A stretch of 46,364 nt of DNA from Clostridiales bacterium (GTDB taxonomy: Bacteria > Bacillota > Clostridia > Oscillospirales > Oscillospiraceae): NCBI GenBank assembly GCA_029008095.1, contig JAQXJB010000009.1, positions 1 to 46,364 on the forward strand, given 5' to 3'. The notes under the pieces are model-generated. The model searched no databases, was not told where the DNA came from, and was given only the letters and a program-made list of their open reading frames with translations. How positions within the stretch are numbered: position 1 is the stretch's first letter; every line of letters starts with the position of its first letter. Position numbers and translations under genes: made by a program. Shown one piece after another: positions 16,416-23,174 of this stretch.

Positions 16416-16994
16416 ATGAAATTTTCCGAATTTGCGGAACTGATGTTTATCGGCGCCGGGCTTGCGATGGATGCTTTCGCCGTGGCTCTGTGCAAGGGAA
16501 TGAGTATGGAGCGGCTGAATATGAAGCTGGCGGCTGTTATAGGCCTTTTTTTCGGCGGCTTTCAGGCGCTCATGCCTTTCATAGGCTGGCTGCTGGGCGT
16601 GCAATTTGAGCGGTACATAACCAAGGCCGACCACTGGATAGCGTTTATTCTCCTTGGCTTTATCGGCGGCAGAATGATGCACGAGGCCGCCGGGGGCGGC
16701 GATGGAGATGGGGTATGCGAACGACTGGATATAAAGGAGCTGTTTCTTCTCGCCGTAGCAACCAGCATAGACGCTCTTGCCGTCGGCATTACCTTCGCCT
16801 TTCTGAGAACGCCAATTGCGCCCGCTGTCAGTATTATCGGCGCGACCACATTCGCGCTCTCCGTCACCGGCGTGGCAATCGGCCGCCGCTTCGGCATGAG
16901 ATTCAAGACAGGGGCAGAGTTTGCGGGCGGCGCGGTGCTTATCCTTATCGGGCTGAAGATACTTCTGGAGCATCTGGGCATAATTTCGTTTTGA
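16416..16994 (+). CDS. mntP: Manganese efflux pump MntP family
   Basis: 192 aa, six membrane segments in two inverted halves. The pair of acidic motifs GLAMDAFAVALCKG (Asp19) and TSIDALAVGITF typical of MntP is present. It exports Mn2+ through the cytoplasmic membrane. AAGGATGA precedes the ATG. I see no yybP-ykoY riboswitch in the 100 bp shared with plsC. Confidence 0.92.
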   Translation: MKFSEFAELMFIGAGLAMDAFAVALCKGMSMERLNMKLAAVIGLFFGGFQALMPFIGWLLGVQFERYITKADHWIAFILLGFIGGRMMHEAAGGGDGDGVCERLDIKELFLLAVATSIDALAVGITFAFLRTPIAPAVSIIGATTFALSVTGVAIGRRFGMRFKTGAEFAGGAVLILIGLKILLEHLGIISF

Positions 16995-17040
16995 GTAAAA
17001 AACAAAAACCTGCGCATACTTCCAAGAAGAGGTGCGCGGT

Positions 17041-17961
17041 ATGAAATTATTGAAATACACTGCCGCTGCGGCTCTGGGAGCCGCTGCGGCGTTTTTGGTT
17101 GTTTACTTCGCTCTGGCTGGGGTGCTGGTGGAGGCAGTGCTGCATATAGGCAGCGGCAATGCCGTCGCGGCAGAGGGTATGCTTGCCTGGCCTGATGATA
17201 TGGAGCCGGAGAAGCTGTATATTTGCGCGGATGATGGCGTGGAGCTGGCGGCTCTCTGCTTTCGTCAGGAGGAAGAGAGTGGAAACTGGGCGCTGGTCCT
17301 GCATGGTTATACATCGAAAAAAGAGGAAATGCGAAGCTATGCCCAGAAATATTATGAACAGGGCTATTCCGTCCTTCTGCCTGACCAGCGGGCACATGGT
17401 GAGAGCAGCGGCGAATACTGCGGCATGGGCTGGTTGGAACGGCTTGACGCCATAAAATGGGCGGAGCGTATAGTGGAAGAAGAACCCAATGCGGAGATAG
17501 TGCTCCACGGAGTGTCTATGGGCGCTGCCGCGGCGCTCATGGCGGCGGGAGAGGGACTGCCGGAGAACGTGACGGCGGTTGTAAGCGACTGCGCCTTCAC
17601 GGATGTGAAGAGCATCATGGCTCATCAGTTGTCCTCGCGGTTGGATAAGCGTGCCGCGATACTCGGCTTTGGCGGCAGCCTGGTCACGAAGCTGCGGCTG
17701 GGATGCACATGGGACGAGGCCTCGGCGGTGGATATGGTGGAGAAAAGCAAAGTGCCGATTTTATTCATTCATGGCGGGGCTGACAAATTCGTGCCGACCC
17801 AAATGGTACATGAGCTTTATACCGCAGCGCCCGGAACAAAGGAGCTTCTCATAGTTCCAGAGGCGGAACACGCCGGGGCTGCCTACACAGATACGGAAAA
17901 ATATTGGACTGCAGTGTTTGATTTTGCGGCAAAACACAGCAGTATGCACAAAAACGGTTAG
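17041..17961 (+). CDS. Alpha/beta hydrolase, membrane-anchored
   Basis: 306 aa. Start ATG at 17041, with AGAGG upstream; a GTG at 17032 is less likely. The N-terminal segment (residues 2-30) is a signal anchor. The fold shows HGYTSKKEEM as oxyanion loop, nucleophile GVSMGAAAAL, acid in GGADKFVP and His in PEAEHAGA, so the Ser-Asp-His triad is complete. It resembles YqkD/YfhR-type serine hydrolases of Firmicutes; the substrate is unknown. Begins 46 nt after mntP with no clear terminator between. Confidence 0.85.
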   Translation: MKLLKYTAAAALGAAAAFLVVYFALAGVLVEAVLHIGSGNAVAAEGMLAWPDDMEPEKLYICADDGVELAALCFRQEEESGNWALVLHGYTSKKEEMRSYAQKYYEQGYSVLLPDQRAHGESSGEYCGMGWLERLDAIKWAERIVEEEPNAEIVLHGVSMGAAAALMAAGEGLPENVTAVVSDCAFTDVKSIMAHQLSSRLDKRAAILGFGGSLVTKLRLGCTWDEASAVDMVEKSKVPILFIHGGADKFVPTQMVHELYTAAPGTKELLIVPEAEHAGAAYTDTEKYWTAVFDFAAKHSSMHKNG

Positions 17962-17977
17962 CATAGGTTTAATTTGA

Positions 17978-18006
17978 TTTACAAAATCCGCCTTATGTGT
18001 TATACT
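17978..18006 (+). promoter_or_regulatory. Promoter of the ferredoxin gene
   Basis: -35 TTTACA (17978-17983), 17-nt spacer, -10 TATACT (18001-18006). A 5-bp hairpin GTCCG-TATAT-CGGAC (18020-18034) lies in the leader. Confidence 0.7.
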
Positions 18007-18064
18007 CCTAACAGAAAAAGTCCGTATATCGGACATTATATGATAATAACGGAGGTTCACCATA

Positions 18065-18448
18065 ATGAAGAAGGTTAAGGTAACTGATCATTCCAAATGC
18101 TATGCATGTTTCCAGTGCATGGTAGCCTGCTCAACCGCGTTTTATAAGGAGTTCGACCAGGATAAGTCCTGCATCCGCATCGGCAACAAGAAGGACGGCA
18201 GTATCATGGTCAAGGCCTGCGCTCAGTGCGGCAAGTGCGCTAAGACCTGCGAGCAGAACGCAATTACCCAGAACGCCAAGGGTGTTTACATGATCGATAA
18301 GAAGCTCTGCATCGGCTGCGGCAAGTGCGTTGAGGTATGTCCCTTCGAGGTCATGGTCAAGGTTGGCGACAAGGTATCCAAGTGCATTGCTTGCGGCAAG
18401 TGCGTCCGTGAATGTCCCATGGGCGTTCTCGAGCTTGTTGAGGCTTGA
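18065..18448 (+). CDS. 4Fe-4S polyferredoxin
   Basis: 127 aa. Cysteine motifs of four clusters are visible: CYACFQC near the N-terminus, CAQCGKCAKTC, CIGCGKCVEVC and CIACGKCVREC, each with further Cys-Pro or paired Cys partners. The layout resembles the electron-transfer subunits of aldehyde oxidoreductase or hydrogenase complexes (HycB/CooF type), but it is alone here, with its own promoter and terminator. Probably a soluble electron carrier; its partner is not in the window. Confidence 0.9.
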   Translation: MKKVKVTDHSKCYACFQCMVACSTAFYKEFDQDKSCIRIGNKKDGSIMVKACAQCGKCAKTCEQNAITQNAKGVYMIDKKLCIGCGKCVEVCPFEVMVKVGDKVSKCIACGKCVRECPMGVLELVEA

Positions 18449-18460
18449 TACATAAGCTTA

Positions 18461-18488
18461 GCCGGGGCGCGTTGTGCCCCGGCTTTTT
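18461..18488 (+). terminator. Terminator after the ferredoxin gene
   Basis: GCCGGGGC (18461-18468), 7-nt loop, GCCCCGGC (18476-18483), then TTTTT. Confidence 0.9.
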
Positions 18489-18530
18489 GCATGATATCCC
18501 CAGATCATCAAAAAATAATGGCAAAAGTAC

Positions 18531-18559
18531 TTGACTTTGCGGAAATTGGATGATATACT
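18531..18559 (+). promoter_or_regulatory. Promoter of rplU-rpmA-obgE
   Basis: -35 TTGACT (18531-18536), 17-nt spacer, -10 TATACT (18554-18559). Confidence 0.8.
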
Positions 18560-18644
18560 TTCAAAGCCGCTTTGAAAGGGCTCAAAACAAGCGAAGCACT
18601 GCTTCCGCCCGGGATAGCGAGACTATATGTTAGGAAGGTGCAAT
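18559..18644 (+). promoter_or_regulatory. Probable L21 leader RNA
   Basis: The 5' leader of rplU begins with a 9-bp hairpin CTTTCAAAG-CCG-CTTTGAAAG and then a stretch able to fold again (GAAGCACTGCTTC). Firmicutes rplU operons often carry an autoregulatory L21 leader at this place. I assign it by position and structure, not by a full consensus match. Confidence 0.5.
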
Positions 18645-18962
18645 ATGCTGCACGCAATTATTGAAACCGGCGGTAAGCAGTACAGAGTCGGTGAGGGCGA
18701 CATCGTTTTCATCGAGAAGCTGGACGTTGAAGCCGGCGCCGAGGTTACCTTTGATAAGGTTCTCGCAGTTGTAGGTGACGGTACCACCACCATCGGCACT
18801 CCCGTTGTTGAGGGCGCCAAGGTCACCGCCAAGGTCGTTAAGAACGGCAAGGGTAAGAAGATTCACATCTTCAAGTATAAGCCCAAGAAGGGCTACAGAA
18901 AACGCCAGGGCCACAGACAGCCCTATACGCAGGTACAGATCGAGACCATCGTAGTTGCGTAA
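18645..18962 (+). CDS. rplU: Ribosomal protein bL21
   Basis: 105 aa, full length. Start ATG at 18645 with AGGAAGG 6 nt upstream; the open frame to 18627 adds an unconserved MLGRCN. Typical segments are [13 protein letters not shown], the basic [20 protein letters not shown] and the C-terminal TQVQIETI. A 23S rRNA-binding large-subunit protein. Confidence 0.97.
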   Translation: MLHAIIETGGKQYRVGEGDIVFIEKLDVEAGAEVTFDKVLAVVGDGTTTIGTPVVEGAKVTAKVVKNGKGKKIHIFKYKPKKGYRKRQGHRQPYTQVQIETIVVA

Positions 18963-19004
18963 CAAACTTAATTTTTCTATCAGATATTTGGAGGTGTATT
19001 CCTA

Positions 19005-19265
19005 ATGGCACATAAAAAAGGTATGGGCTCCACCCGTAACGGTCGTGACAGTAAGTCCAAGCGCCTCGGACCCAAGAGAGCTGATGGTCAGTTCGTTCTG
19101 GCCGGCAACATTCTCGTGACCCAGCGCGGCACCAAGATCCATCCCGGCACCAACGTCGGCAGAGCCAGCAACGATTCCCTCTTTGCACTTAAGAGCGGTA
19201 CCGTTCGCTTCGAGCGTCTCGGCAAGGACCGCAAGAAGGTTTCTGTTTACGAGATCGCTGAGTGA
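19005..19265 (+). CDS. rpmA: Ribosomal protein bL27, without N-terminal extension
   Basis: 86 aa beginning directly with [15 protein letters not shown], so its flexible N-terminal tail, which reaches the peptidyl transferase centre, is already in mature form. Most Firmicutes bL27 proteins carry about nine extra residues removed by the Prp protease, whose gene lies between rplU and rpmA. Here only 42 nt separate the genes and there is no prp. GGAGGTG lies 9 nt before the ATG, which supports this start. Confidence 0.97.
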   Translation: MAHKKGMGSTRNGRDSKSKRLGPKRADGQFVLAGNILVTQRGTKIHPGTNVGRASNDSLFALKSGTVRFERLGKDRKKVSVYEIAE

Positions 19266-19277
19266 TTTCAGCTTAGT

Positions 19278-19312
19278 AACAAGACGGGAATAATTCCCGT
19301 CTTGTTTTTTTC
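19278..19312 (+). terminator. Hairpin with T-run between rpmA and obgE
   Basis: 13-bp stem AACAAGACGGGAA / TTCCCGTCTTGTT (19278-19290 with 19294-19306), 3-nt loop, then a T-run. No clear separate promoter is seen before obgE, so termination may be partial, lowering obgE relative to the ribosomal genes. Confidence 0.85.
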
Positions 19313-19346
19313 GCTGATGATCCTAATCTTTCAAGGAGGTCAGGCA

Positions 19347-20621
19347 ATGTTTGTAGATAAAGCCTCAATAACCCTTATTGCCGGCAAGGGCGGCAACGGC
19401 TCGATTTCCTTCCACCGCGAGAAATACGTGGCTGCGGGCGGCCCGGACGGCGGCGACGGCGGCAAGGGCGGCGACGTTATCTTCGTAGCCGATGATAATA
19501 TGTCCACCCTTATGGATTTCCGCTATAAGCGCAAATATGTGGCAGCCAATGGCATTGACGGCCAGGGCCGCATGAAAACCGGCAAGGACGGCGAAAACCT
19601 TGTCATAAAGGTTCCTCGCGGCACTCTTGTCCGGGATAAGGAAACCGGCGCCATTATCCAGGATATTTCCGGCGATGAGCCATATGTTATAGCCAGGGGC
19701 GGCAAGGGCGGCTGGGGCAATAAGCATTTTGCCACTCCCACCCGGCAGGTGCCGCGCTTTGCCAAGCCCGGCCTGCCCGGACAGCGCAGGGAGGTCACTC
19801 TGGAGCTGAAGCTGCTGGCGGACGTGGGCTTAGCCGGCTTCCCAAATGTGGGTAAGTCCACCCTGCTTTCCGTGGTCTCCAAGGCTCACCCCAAGATAGC
19901 AAACTATCATTTCACCACACTTTATCCGAACCTGGGCGTGGTTTATGCGGGCGAAGGCGTTTCCTTCGTAATGGCCGATATTCCCGGCATCATCGAGGGC
20001 GCTTCCGAGGGCGCGGGTCTGGGTCATGATTTCCTGCGCCATATCGAGCGCTGCCGCCTTATTATCCATGTTGTGGACGTTTCCGGCAGCGAGGGACGCG
20101 ACCCTATTGAGGATTTCGAGGCCATAAACGAGGAACTGGTGCGCTATAATGAAACGCTTGCCTCCCGTCCGCAGATCGTCGCCGCGAATAAGTGTGACAT
20201 CGTGGAGGATCCGGAGTTGCTGGAACGCTTCAGAAGCTATGTGACCGAAAAGGGCTATGAGCTGTTTGAGATATCCGCGGCAACGCATCAGGGGATCAAG
20301 GAGCTCGTTATGGCAGCGGCTGAAAAGCTCAGCCAGCTTCCTCCTATTCAGGTATTTGAGCCTGAGTATGTTGAGCCGGAGCCCAAGCTGAGCGGCACCG
20401 CCGAGGAGCTTACCATTAACGTTGTGGACGGCGTGTATATGGTGGAGGGCGAATGGCTCGACCGCCTGCTGGACAGCGTCAACTTCGGCGACAGCGAGTC
20501 CCGCATGTACTTTGACCGTGCCCTGCGCAACAGCGGCCTTTTTGACCGCCTTGAGGCAATGGGCATCAATGAGGGCGATACCGTCAGCCTTTACGAGCTG
20601 GAATTCGAGTATAAGAAATAA
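19347..20621 (+). CDS. obgE: Ribosome assembly GTPase Obg
   Basis: 424 aa. Start at 19347 with AAGGAGG upstream. Gly-rich Obg fold at residues 1-158 (KGGNGSISFHREK, GGPDGGDGGKGG), GTPase domain with G1 GFPNVGKST (about 165-173), G3 DIPGIIEGAS and G4 NKCD, then the C-terminal OCT domain from about 345 found in Gram-positive Obg. It acts in 50S maturation and stress signalling. Downstream of rplU-rpmA, as in most bacteria. Confidence 0.97.
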   Translation: MFVDKASITLIAGKGGNGSISFHREKYVAAGGPDGGDGGKGGDVIFVADDNMSTLMDFRYKRKYVAANGIDGQGRMKTGKDGENLVIKVPRGTLVRDKETGAIIQDISGDEPYVIARGGKGGWGNKHFATPTRQVPRFAKPGLPGQRREVTLELKLLADVGLAGFPNVGKSTLLSVVSKAHPKIANYHFTTLYPNLGVVYAGEGVSFVMADIPGIIEGASEGAGLGHDFLRHIERCRLIIHVVDVSGSEGRDPIEDFEAINEELVRYNETLASRPQIVAANKCDIVEDPELLERFRSYVTEKGYELFEISAATHQGIKELVMAAAEKLSQLPPIQVFEPEYVEPEPKLSGTAEELTINVVDGVYMVEGEWLDRLLDSVNFGDSESRMYFDRALRNSGLFDRLEAMGINEGDTVSLYELEFEYKK

Positions 20622-20626
20622 ACACA

Positions 20627-20657
20627 GACCCGGGCTTTGCGCTGCAAGGCCCGGGTC
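20627..20657 (+). terminator. Hairpin after obgE
   Basis: Stem GACCCGGGC (20627-20635) with GCCCGGGTC (20649-20657), extended inward to a 3-nt loop through a G-U pair. There is no T-run on either side, so it may act with a protein factor or as an RNA 3' end stabiliser. Confidence 0.5.
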
Positions 20658-20686
20658 ATATGCTTTGGCGGGTATACGGAATATTC

Positions 20687-20715
20687 TTGACAGACAAGCG
20701 ATTATGTGTTACAAT
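20687..20715 (+). promoter_or_regulatory. Strong promoter before the Cys-Cys leader peptide
   Basis: Consensus -35 TTGACA (20687-20692), 17-nt spacer, -10 TACAAT (20710-20715). It would start a transcript near 20722 that includes the leader peptide and, on readthrough, the two membrane microproteins. Confidence 0.8.
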
Positions 20716-20765
20716 GAAAGCACAATAGGAATGTAAGCAACCAATTTGGAAAGGAGGGCAGAGCG

Positions 20766-20846
20766 ATGAACGGTATGACTTTTTCCGGGCATTTCAGGCA
20801 TAAAGAGGTATGCTGCGGCTCTGCCGCTGCGGATAAGAGCATATAA
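20766..20846 (+). CDS. 26-aa leader peptide containing Cys-Cys
   Basis: AAGGAGGG (20751-20758) lies 7 nt before an ATG that opens a 26-codon frame ending TAA at 20846. The peptide has no hydrophobic segment and reads GHFRHKEVCCGSAAADKSI at its C-terminal end. The near-perfect promoter and ribosome site at correct spacing indicate that it is translated. A hairpin with T-run follows 50 nt later. The tandem Cys codons suggest a ribosome-stalling leader sensing Cys-tRNA or redox/sulfur state, which is inference. It could also be a free micropeptide. Confidence 0.6.
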   Translation: MNGMTFSGHFRHKEVCCGSAAADKSI

Positions 20847-20896
20847 GTTTATCTCGGTCTTTGTATCGGCATATACTCCTTGAATATGTTTGAACC

Positions 20897-20923
20897 GCCA
20901 GGAAGAATATTCCGGGCTTTTTT
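20897..20923 (+). terminator. Possible attenuator hairpin after the leader peptide
   Basis: GCC-A-GGAA (20897-20904) pairs with TTCC-G-GGC (20910-20917) with one A/G mismatch, followed by TTTTTT. It lies between the leader peptide and the first microprotein gene, the usual place of an attenuator. Confidence 0.5.
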
Positions 20924-20983
20924 GCATCATGAGAGAAACAGAACATGAAAAACTGCATCTTATATAATGAGGGGGCGTAAATT

Positions 20984-21190
20984 ATGGCAGGAGCATTGGA
21001 GCCCAATCAGCTGTTGGCACAGCAGCAGGCAATGAGAAATGTGGGACTTAAGCGCGCAAAGAAGATGAAGCCGGATAAAAAGCGGGATAAAAAATTTGCC
21101 ATACTCACAATAGCCGTTATTGTTCTTATCTGCGGTGTGTTCGCCACCGTGCCCTTCTGGGGAGATGTGCTGCTCTGGCTTTTGGACTGA
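20984..21190 (+). CDS. Small single-pass membrane protein (68 aa)
   Basis: Starts at 20984 with GAGGGGGC 8 nt upstream. Residues 1-40 are hydrophilic and strongly basic (LKRAKKMKPDKKRDKKF). Residues 41-59 form one membrane helix, with a short outside end WGDVLLWLLD, so the N-terminus should face the cytoplasm. It shares with the next gene the motif PDxKRDKKF followed at once by the helix. I do not recognise the family. Confidence 0.8.
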   Translation: MAGALEPNQLLAQQQAMRNVGLKRAKKMKPDKKRDKKFAILTIAVIVLICGVFATVPFWGDVLLWLLD

Positions 21191-21212
21191 CGTGCAGAAT
21201 GGAGGCATAGAT

Positions 21213-21407
21213 ATGGGATTCTATATTGACCCTAACAATTTAAGAGTGAGGGAAGAGGTAATGCGGGCCAATGCGCTCAAGGGAGTAAAGAATACCGTGC
21301 CCGACGGAAAACGGGACAAAAAATTCCTTCTGATTACTATCGGAGCCATTGCCGCCGTTGTGGCTGCCTTGGTGCTGCCGGTGGTCATAGTCAATCTTTT
21401 CGCGTGA
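21213..21407 (+). CDS. Small single-pass membrane protein (64 aa), paralogue of the preceding gene
   Basis: Starts at 21213 with GGAGG 8 nt upstream, 22 nt after the previous stop. It has the same layout: N-terminal PNNLRVREEVMRANALKG, basic NTVPDGKRDKKF, then a membrane helix (about residues 42-63) to the C-terminus. The shared elements are a N-x-L start, a basic linker, PDxKRDKKF and xTIxxI at the helix start. The similarity suggests an old tandem duplication, perhaps forming a heterodimer. Confidence 0.8.
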   Translation: MGFYIDPNNLRVREEVMRANALKGVKNTVPDGKRDKKFLLITIGAIAAVVAALVLPVVIVNLFA

Positions 21408-21482
21408 GTGGGGAAGCGCTATGATGAGCAACTTCTGCTGTGGTTGAGGCAATATCGGCATACGCAAAAATCTGAAAATCTA

Positions 21483-21520
21483 TCATTCTGAGCCCGCCGA
21501 AGGCGTATGCGAAGAATGAC
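21483..21520 (+). repeat. GTCATTCTGAGC-type repeat, unit 1
   Basis: Begins TCATTCTGAGC, has the small stem CGCCGAAGGCG and ends GAAGAATGAC. The ends are complementary (TCATTCT with AGAATGA), so the unit folds on itself. Same family as 21551-21581 and 21634-21680. Confidence 0.75.
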
Positions 21521-21550
21521 CCGCCAACGTAACTGCCAATGTAAACTAAC

Positions 21551-21581
21551 GCCGGAGATTCTTCCCTTCGGTCAGAATGAC
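21551..21581 (-). repeat. GTCATTCTGAGC-type repeat, unit 2, inverted
   Basis: GCCGGAGATTCTTC followed by CCTTCGG and TCAGAATGAC: the reverse complement of the family, lacking part of the middle. Its first 14 nt are the exact complement of the end of unit 3. Confidence 0.75.
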
Positions 21582-21633
21582 AAACCTTTCGTTTTTTGGC
21601 GAGGTAACGACAAAATGCAAAACTGAAAACCAT

Positions 21634-21680
21634 GTCATTCTGAGCCCCGCCGAAGGCGGGAGTGCGAAGAATCTCCGGCG
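21634..21680 (+). repeat. GTCATTCTGAGC-type repeat, unit 3
   Basis: Fullest unit: GTCATTCTGAGC, stem CCCCGCCGAAGGCGGG, then GAAGAATCTCCGGC. With unit 2 it forms a long inverted pair enclosing about 50 nt. The rest of 21408-21727 shows no credible gene. Confidence 0.8.
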
Positions 21681-21727
21681 TAATTGTGAGATAGGCACTT
21701 ACGGAAAAACTCTTTTTTGACAGAATG

Positions 21728-21768
21728 AACGATACCCCCGCGCCGAAGCACGGGGGTATCGTTATTTT
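21728..21768 (+). terminator. Terminator between the microprotein genes and ackA
   Basis: Perfect 13-bp stem (21728-21740 with 21751-21763), 10-nt loop, followed by ATTTTTA on the plus strand. The minus-strand side has no T-run, so it serves the plus-strand transcript best but may also act on ackA. Confidence 0.85.
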
Positions 21769-21787
21769 TAGGAATGATAGAAAGAAA

Positions 21788-22987
21788 TTACAGCTTGCTT
21801 ACGATATCCTGAGTATCCTGAGCGATCATAAGCTCCTCGTTGGTGGGGATGACCCAAACGGTGACCTTGGAATCGTCGGTGGAGATGATGGCTTCCTCAC
21901 CGCGAGTGTTGTTCTTGGCGGGGTCGATCTTAACGCCGAGGTACTCGAGACCCTCGCAGATGGAGGCACGCATGGTGCCGGAGTTCTCGCCGACGCCGGC
22001 GGTGAATACCAGGCAGTCAAGTCCGCCGAGAGCAGCGGCGTAGGCGCCGATGTACTTCTTTACCTCGTAGGCGAACTTGTCCAGAGCAAGGCGGCAGTCC
22101 TCGTTGCCCTTGTTGGCCTCGGTCTCGATATCGCGGAAGTCGGAGGAAACGCCGGAGAGGGCGAGAACGCCGGACTTCTTGTTGAGCATGTTGAGGCACT
22201 CGTCAGCGGACATGCCTTCCTTGTTCATGATATACTGAGCGACGCAGGTGTCAACATCGCCGGAGCGGGTGCCCATGGGAACACCGGCGAGAGGGGAAAG
22301 ACCCATAGAGGTGTCCTGGCACTTTCCGTCCTTAACGGCGGAGAGGGAAGAGCCGTTGCCCAGGTGGCAGACGACGATTTTCAGATCCTCGGCGGGCTTG
22401 TTCATCAGCTCAATGCAGCGCTTGGAAACGAAGCGGTGAGAGGTACCGTGGAAGCCGTAGCGGCGCAGGTGATCCTCGGTGTAGTACTTGGTGGGGATGG
22501 CGTAACGGTATGCCTTGGGGGGCATGGTCATGTGGAAAGCGGTGTCGAAAACGGCGACCTGGGGCTTGCCGGGCATAGCCTTCTCGCAGGCCTCGATACC
22601 CATCAGGTTGGCGGGATTGTGGAGAGGGCCGAGGGGGATGCAGTCGCGGATAGCCTGCTTGCAGGCCTCGTCTACCAGGCAGGACTCTACGAACTTAACG
22701 CCGCCGTGGAGAACGCGGTGACCAACAGCGTCGATCTCGTCAACGGACTTGATAACGCCGTCTTCGGGGTCAACGAGGATGGCCATGACGGCCTCGATGG
22801 CTTCCTTGTGGGAGGGCATGGGGATGTCCTTCTCTACCTTCTTGCCGGTAGCCGGGACCTTGTGGGTCAGGCGGCCGTCAAGACCGATACGCTCGCAAAG
22901 ACCCTTGGCGGTAACGTCGCCGGTGTTGGGGTCCATCAACTGGTACTTAAGAGAAGAGCTTCCCGCATTGATAACAAGAATGTTCAT
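21788..22987 (-). CDS. ackA: Acetate kinase
   Basis: 399 aa, standard length. Interconverts acetyl phosphate + ADP and acetate + ATP, the ATP-yielding last step of fermentative acetate formation. Visible are the N-terminal ASKHA phosphate loop NILVINAGSSSLKYQL, HRVLHGG, VFDTAFHMTMP, YGFHGTSHRF, HLGNGSS and DTSMGLSPLAGVPMGTRSGD (catalytic Asp/Arg region). No pta neighbour is present. Divergent from tmcAL with its own promoter and a hairpin in the leader. Confidence 0.97.
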   Translation of the reverse strand: MNILVINAGSSSLKYQLMDPNTGDVTAKGLCERIGLDGRLTHKVPATGKKVEKDIPMPSHKEAIEAVMAILVDPEDGVIKSVDEIDAVGHRVLHGGVKFVESCLVDEACKQAIRDCIPLGPLHNPANLMGIEACEKAMPGKPQVAVFDTAFHMTMPPKAYRYAIPTKYYTEDHLRRYGFHGTSHRFVSKRCIELMNKPAEDLKIVVCHLGNGSSLSAVKDGKCQDTSMGLSPLAGVPMGTRSGDVDTCVAQYIMNKEGMSADECLNMLNKKSGVLALSGVSSDFRDIETEANKGNEDCRLALDKFAYEVKKYIGAYAAALGGLDCLVFTAGVGENSGTMRASICEGLEYLGVKIDPAKNNTRGEEAIISTDDSKVTVWVIPTNEELMIAQDTQDIVSKL

Positions 22988-23052
22988 TTGCTGTGATTCC
23001 TTTCCGTATATATTGATATAATTAAAAAAACAGGTTAAAATATGAGCATGCT

Positions 23053-23081
23053 CCGCAGGAAGGGTTTTCCAATGCCTGCGG
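23053..23081 (-). promoter_or_regulatory. Hairpin in the ackA leader
   Basis: CCGCAGG (23053-23059) and CCTGCGG (23075-23081) form a 7-bp stem in the approximately 100-nt leader of ackA. Function unknown; perhaps RNA stability. Confidence 0.45.
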
Positions 23082-23094
23082 GTACATCTTGATT

Positions 23095-23123
23095 ATTTTA
23101 ATATTATTTTTCCCATAAAACAA
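23095..23123 (-). promoter_or_regulatory. Promoter of ackA
   Basis: Minus strand: -35 TTGTTT (23118-23123), 17-nt spacer, -10 TAAAAT (23095-23100). Confidence 0.65.
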
Positions 23124-23174
23124 CCGTTTTCGAGAAATTTTTTTAATTTATTCGCATTTTTGGGAGGGTTGACG

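Noticed and set aside
20963-20968. TATAAT as promoter of the first microprotein gene
   Set aside because: A start 7 nt downstream would fall inside its ribosome site (20970-20976), leaving almost no leader, and no -35 is seen at 17 nt.
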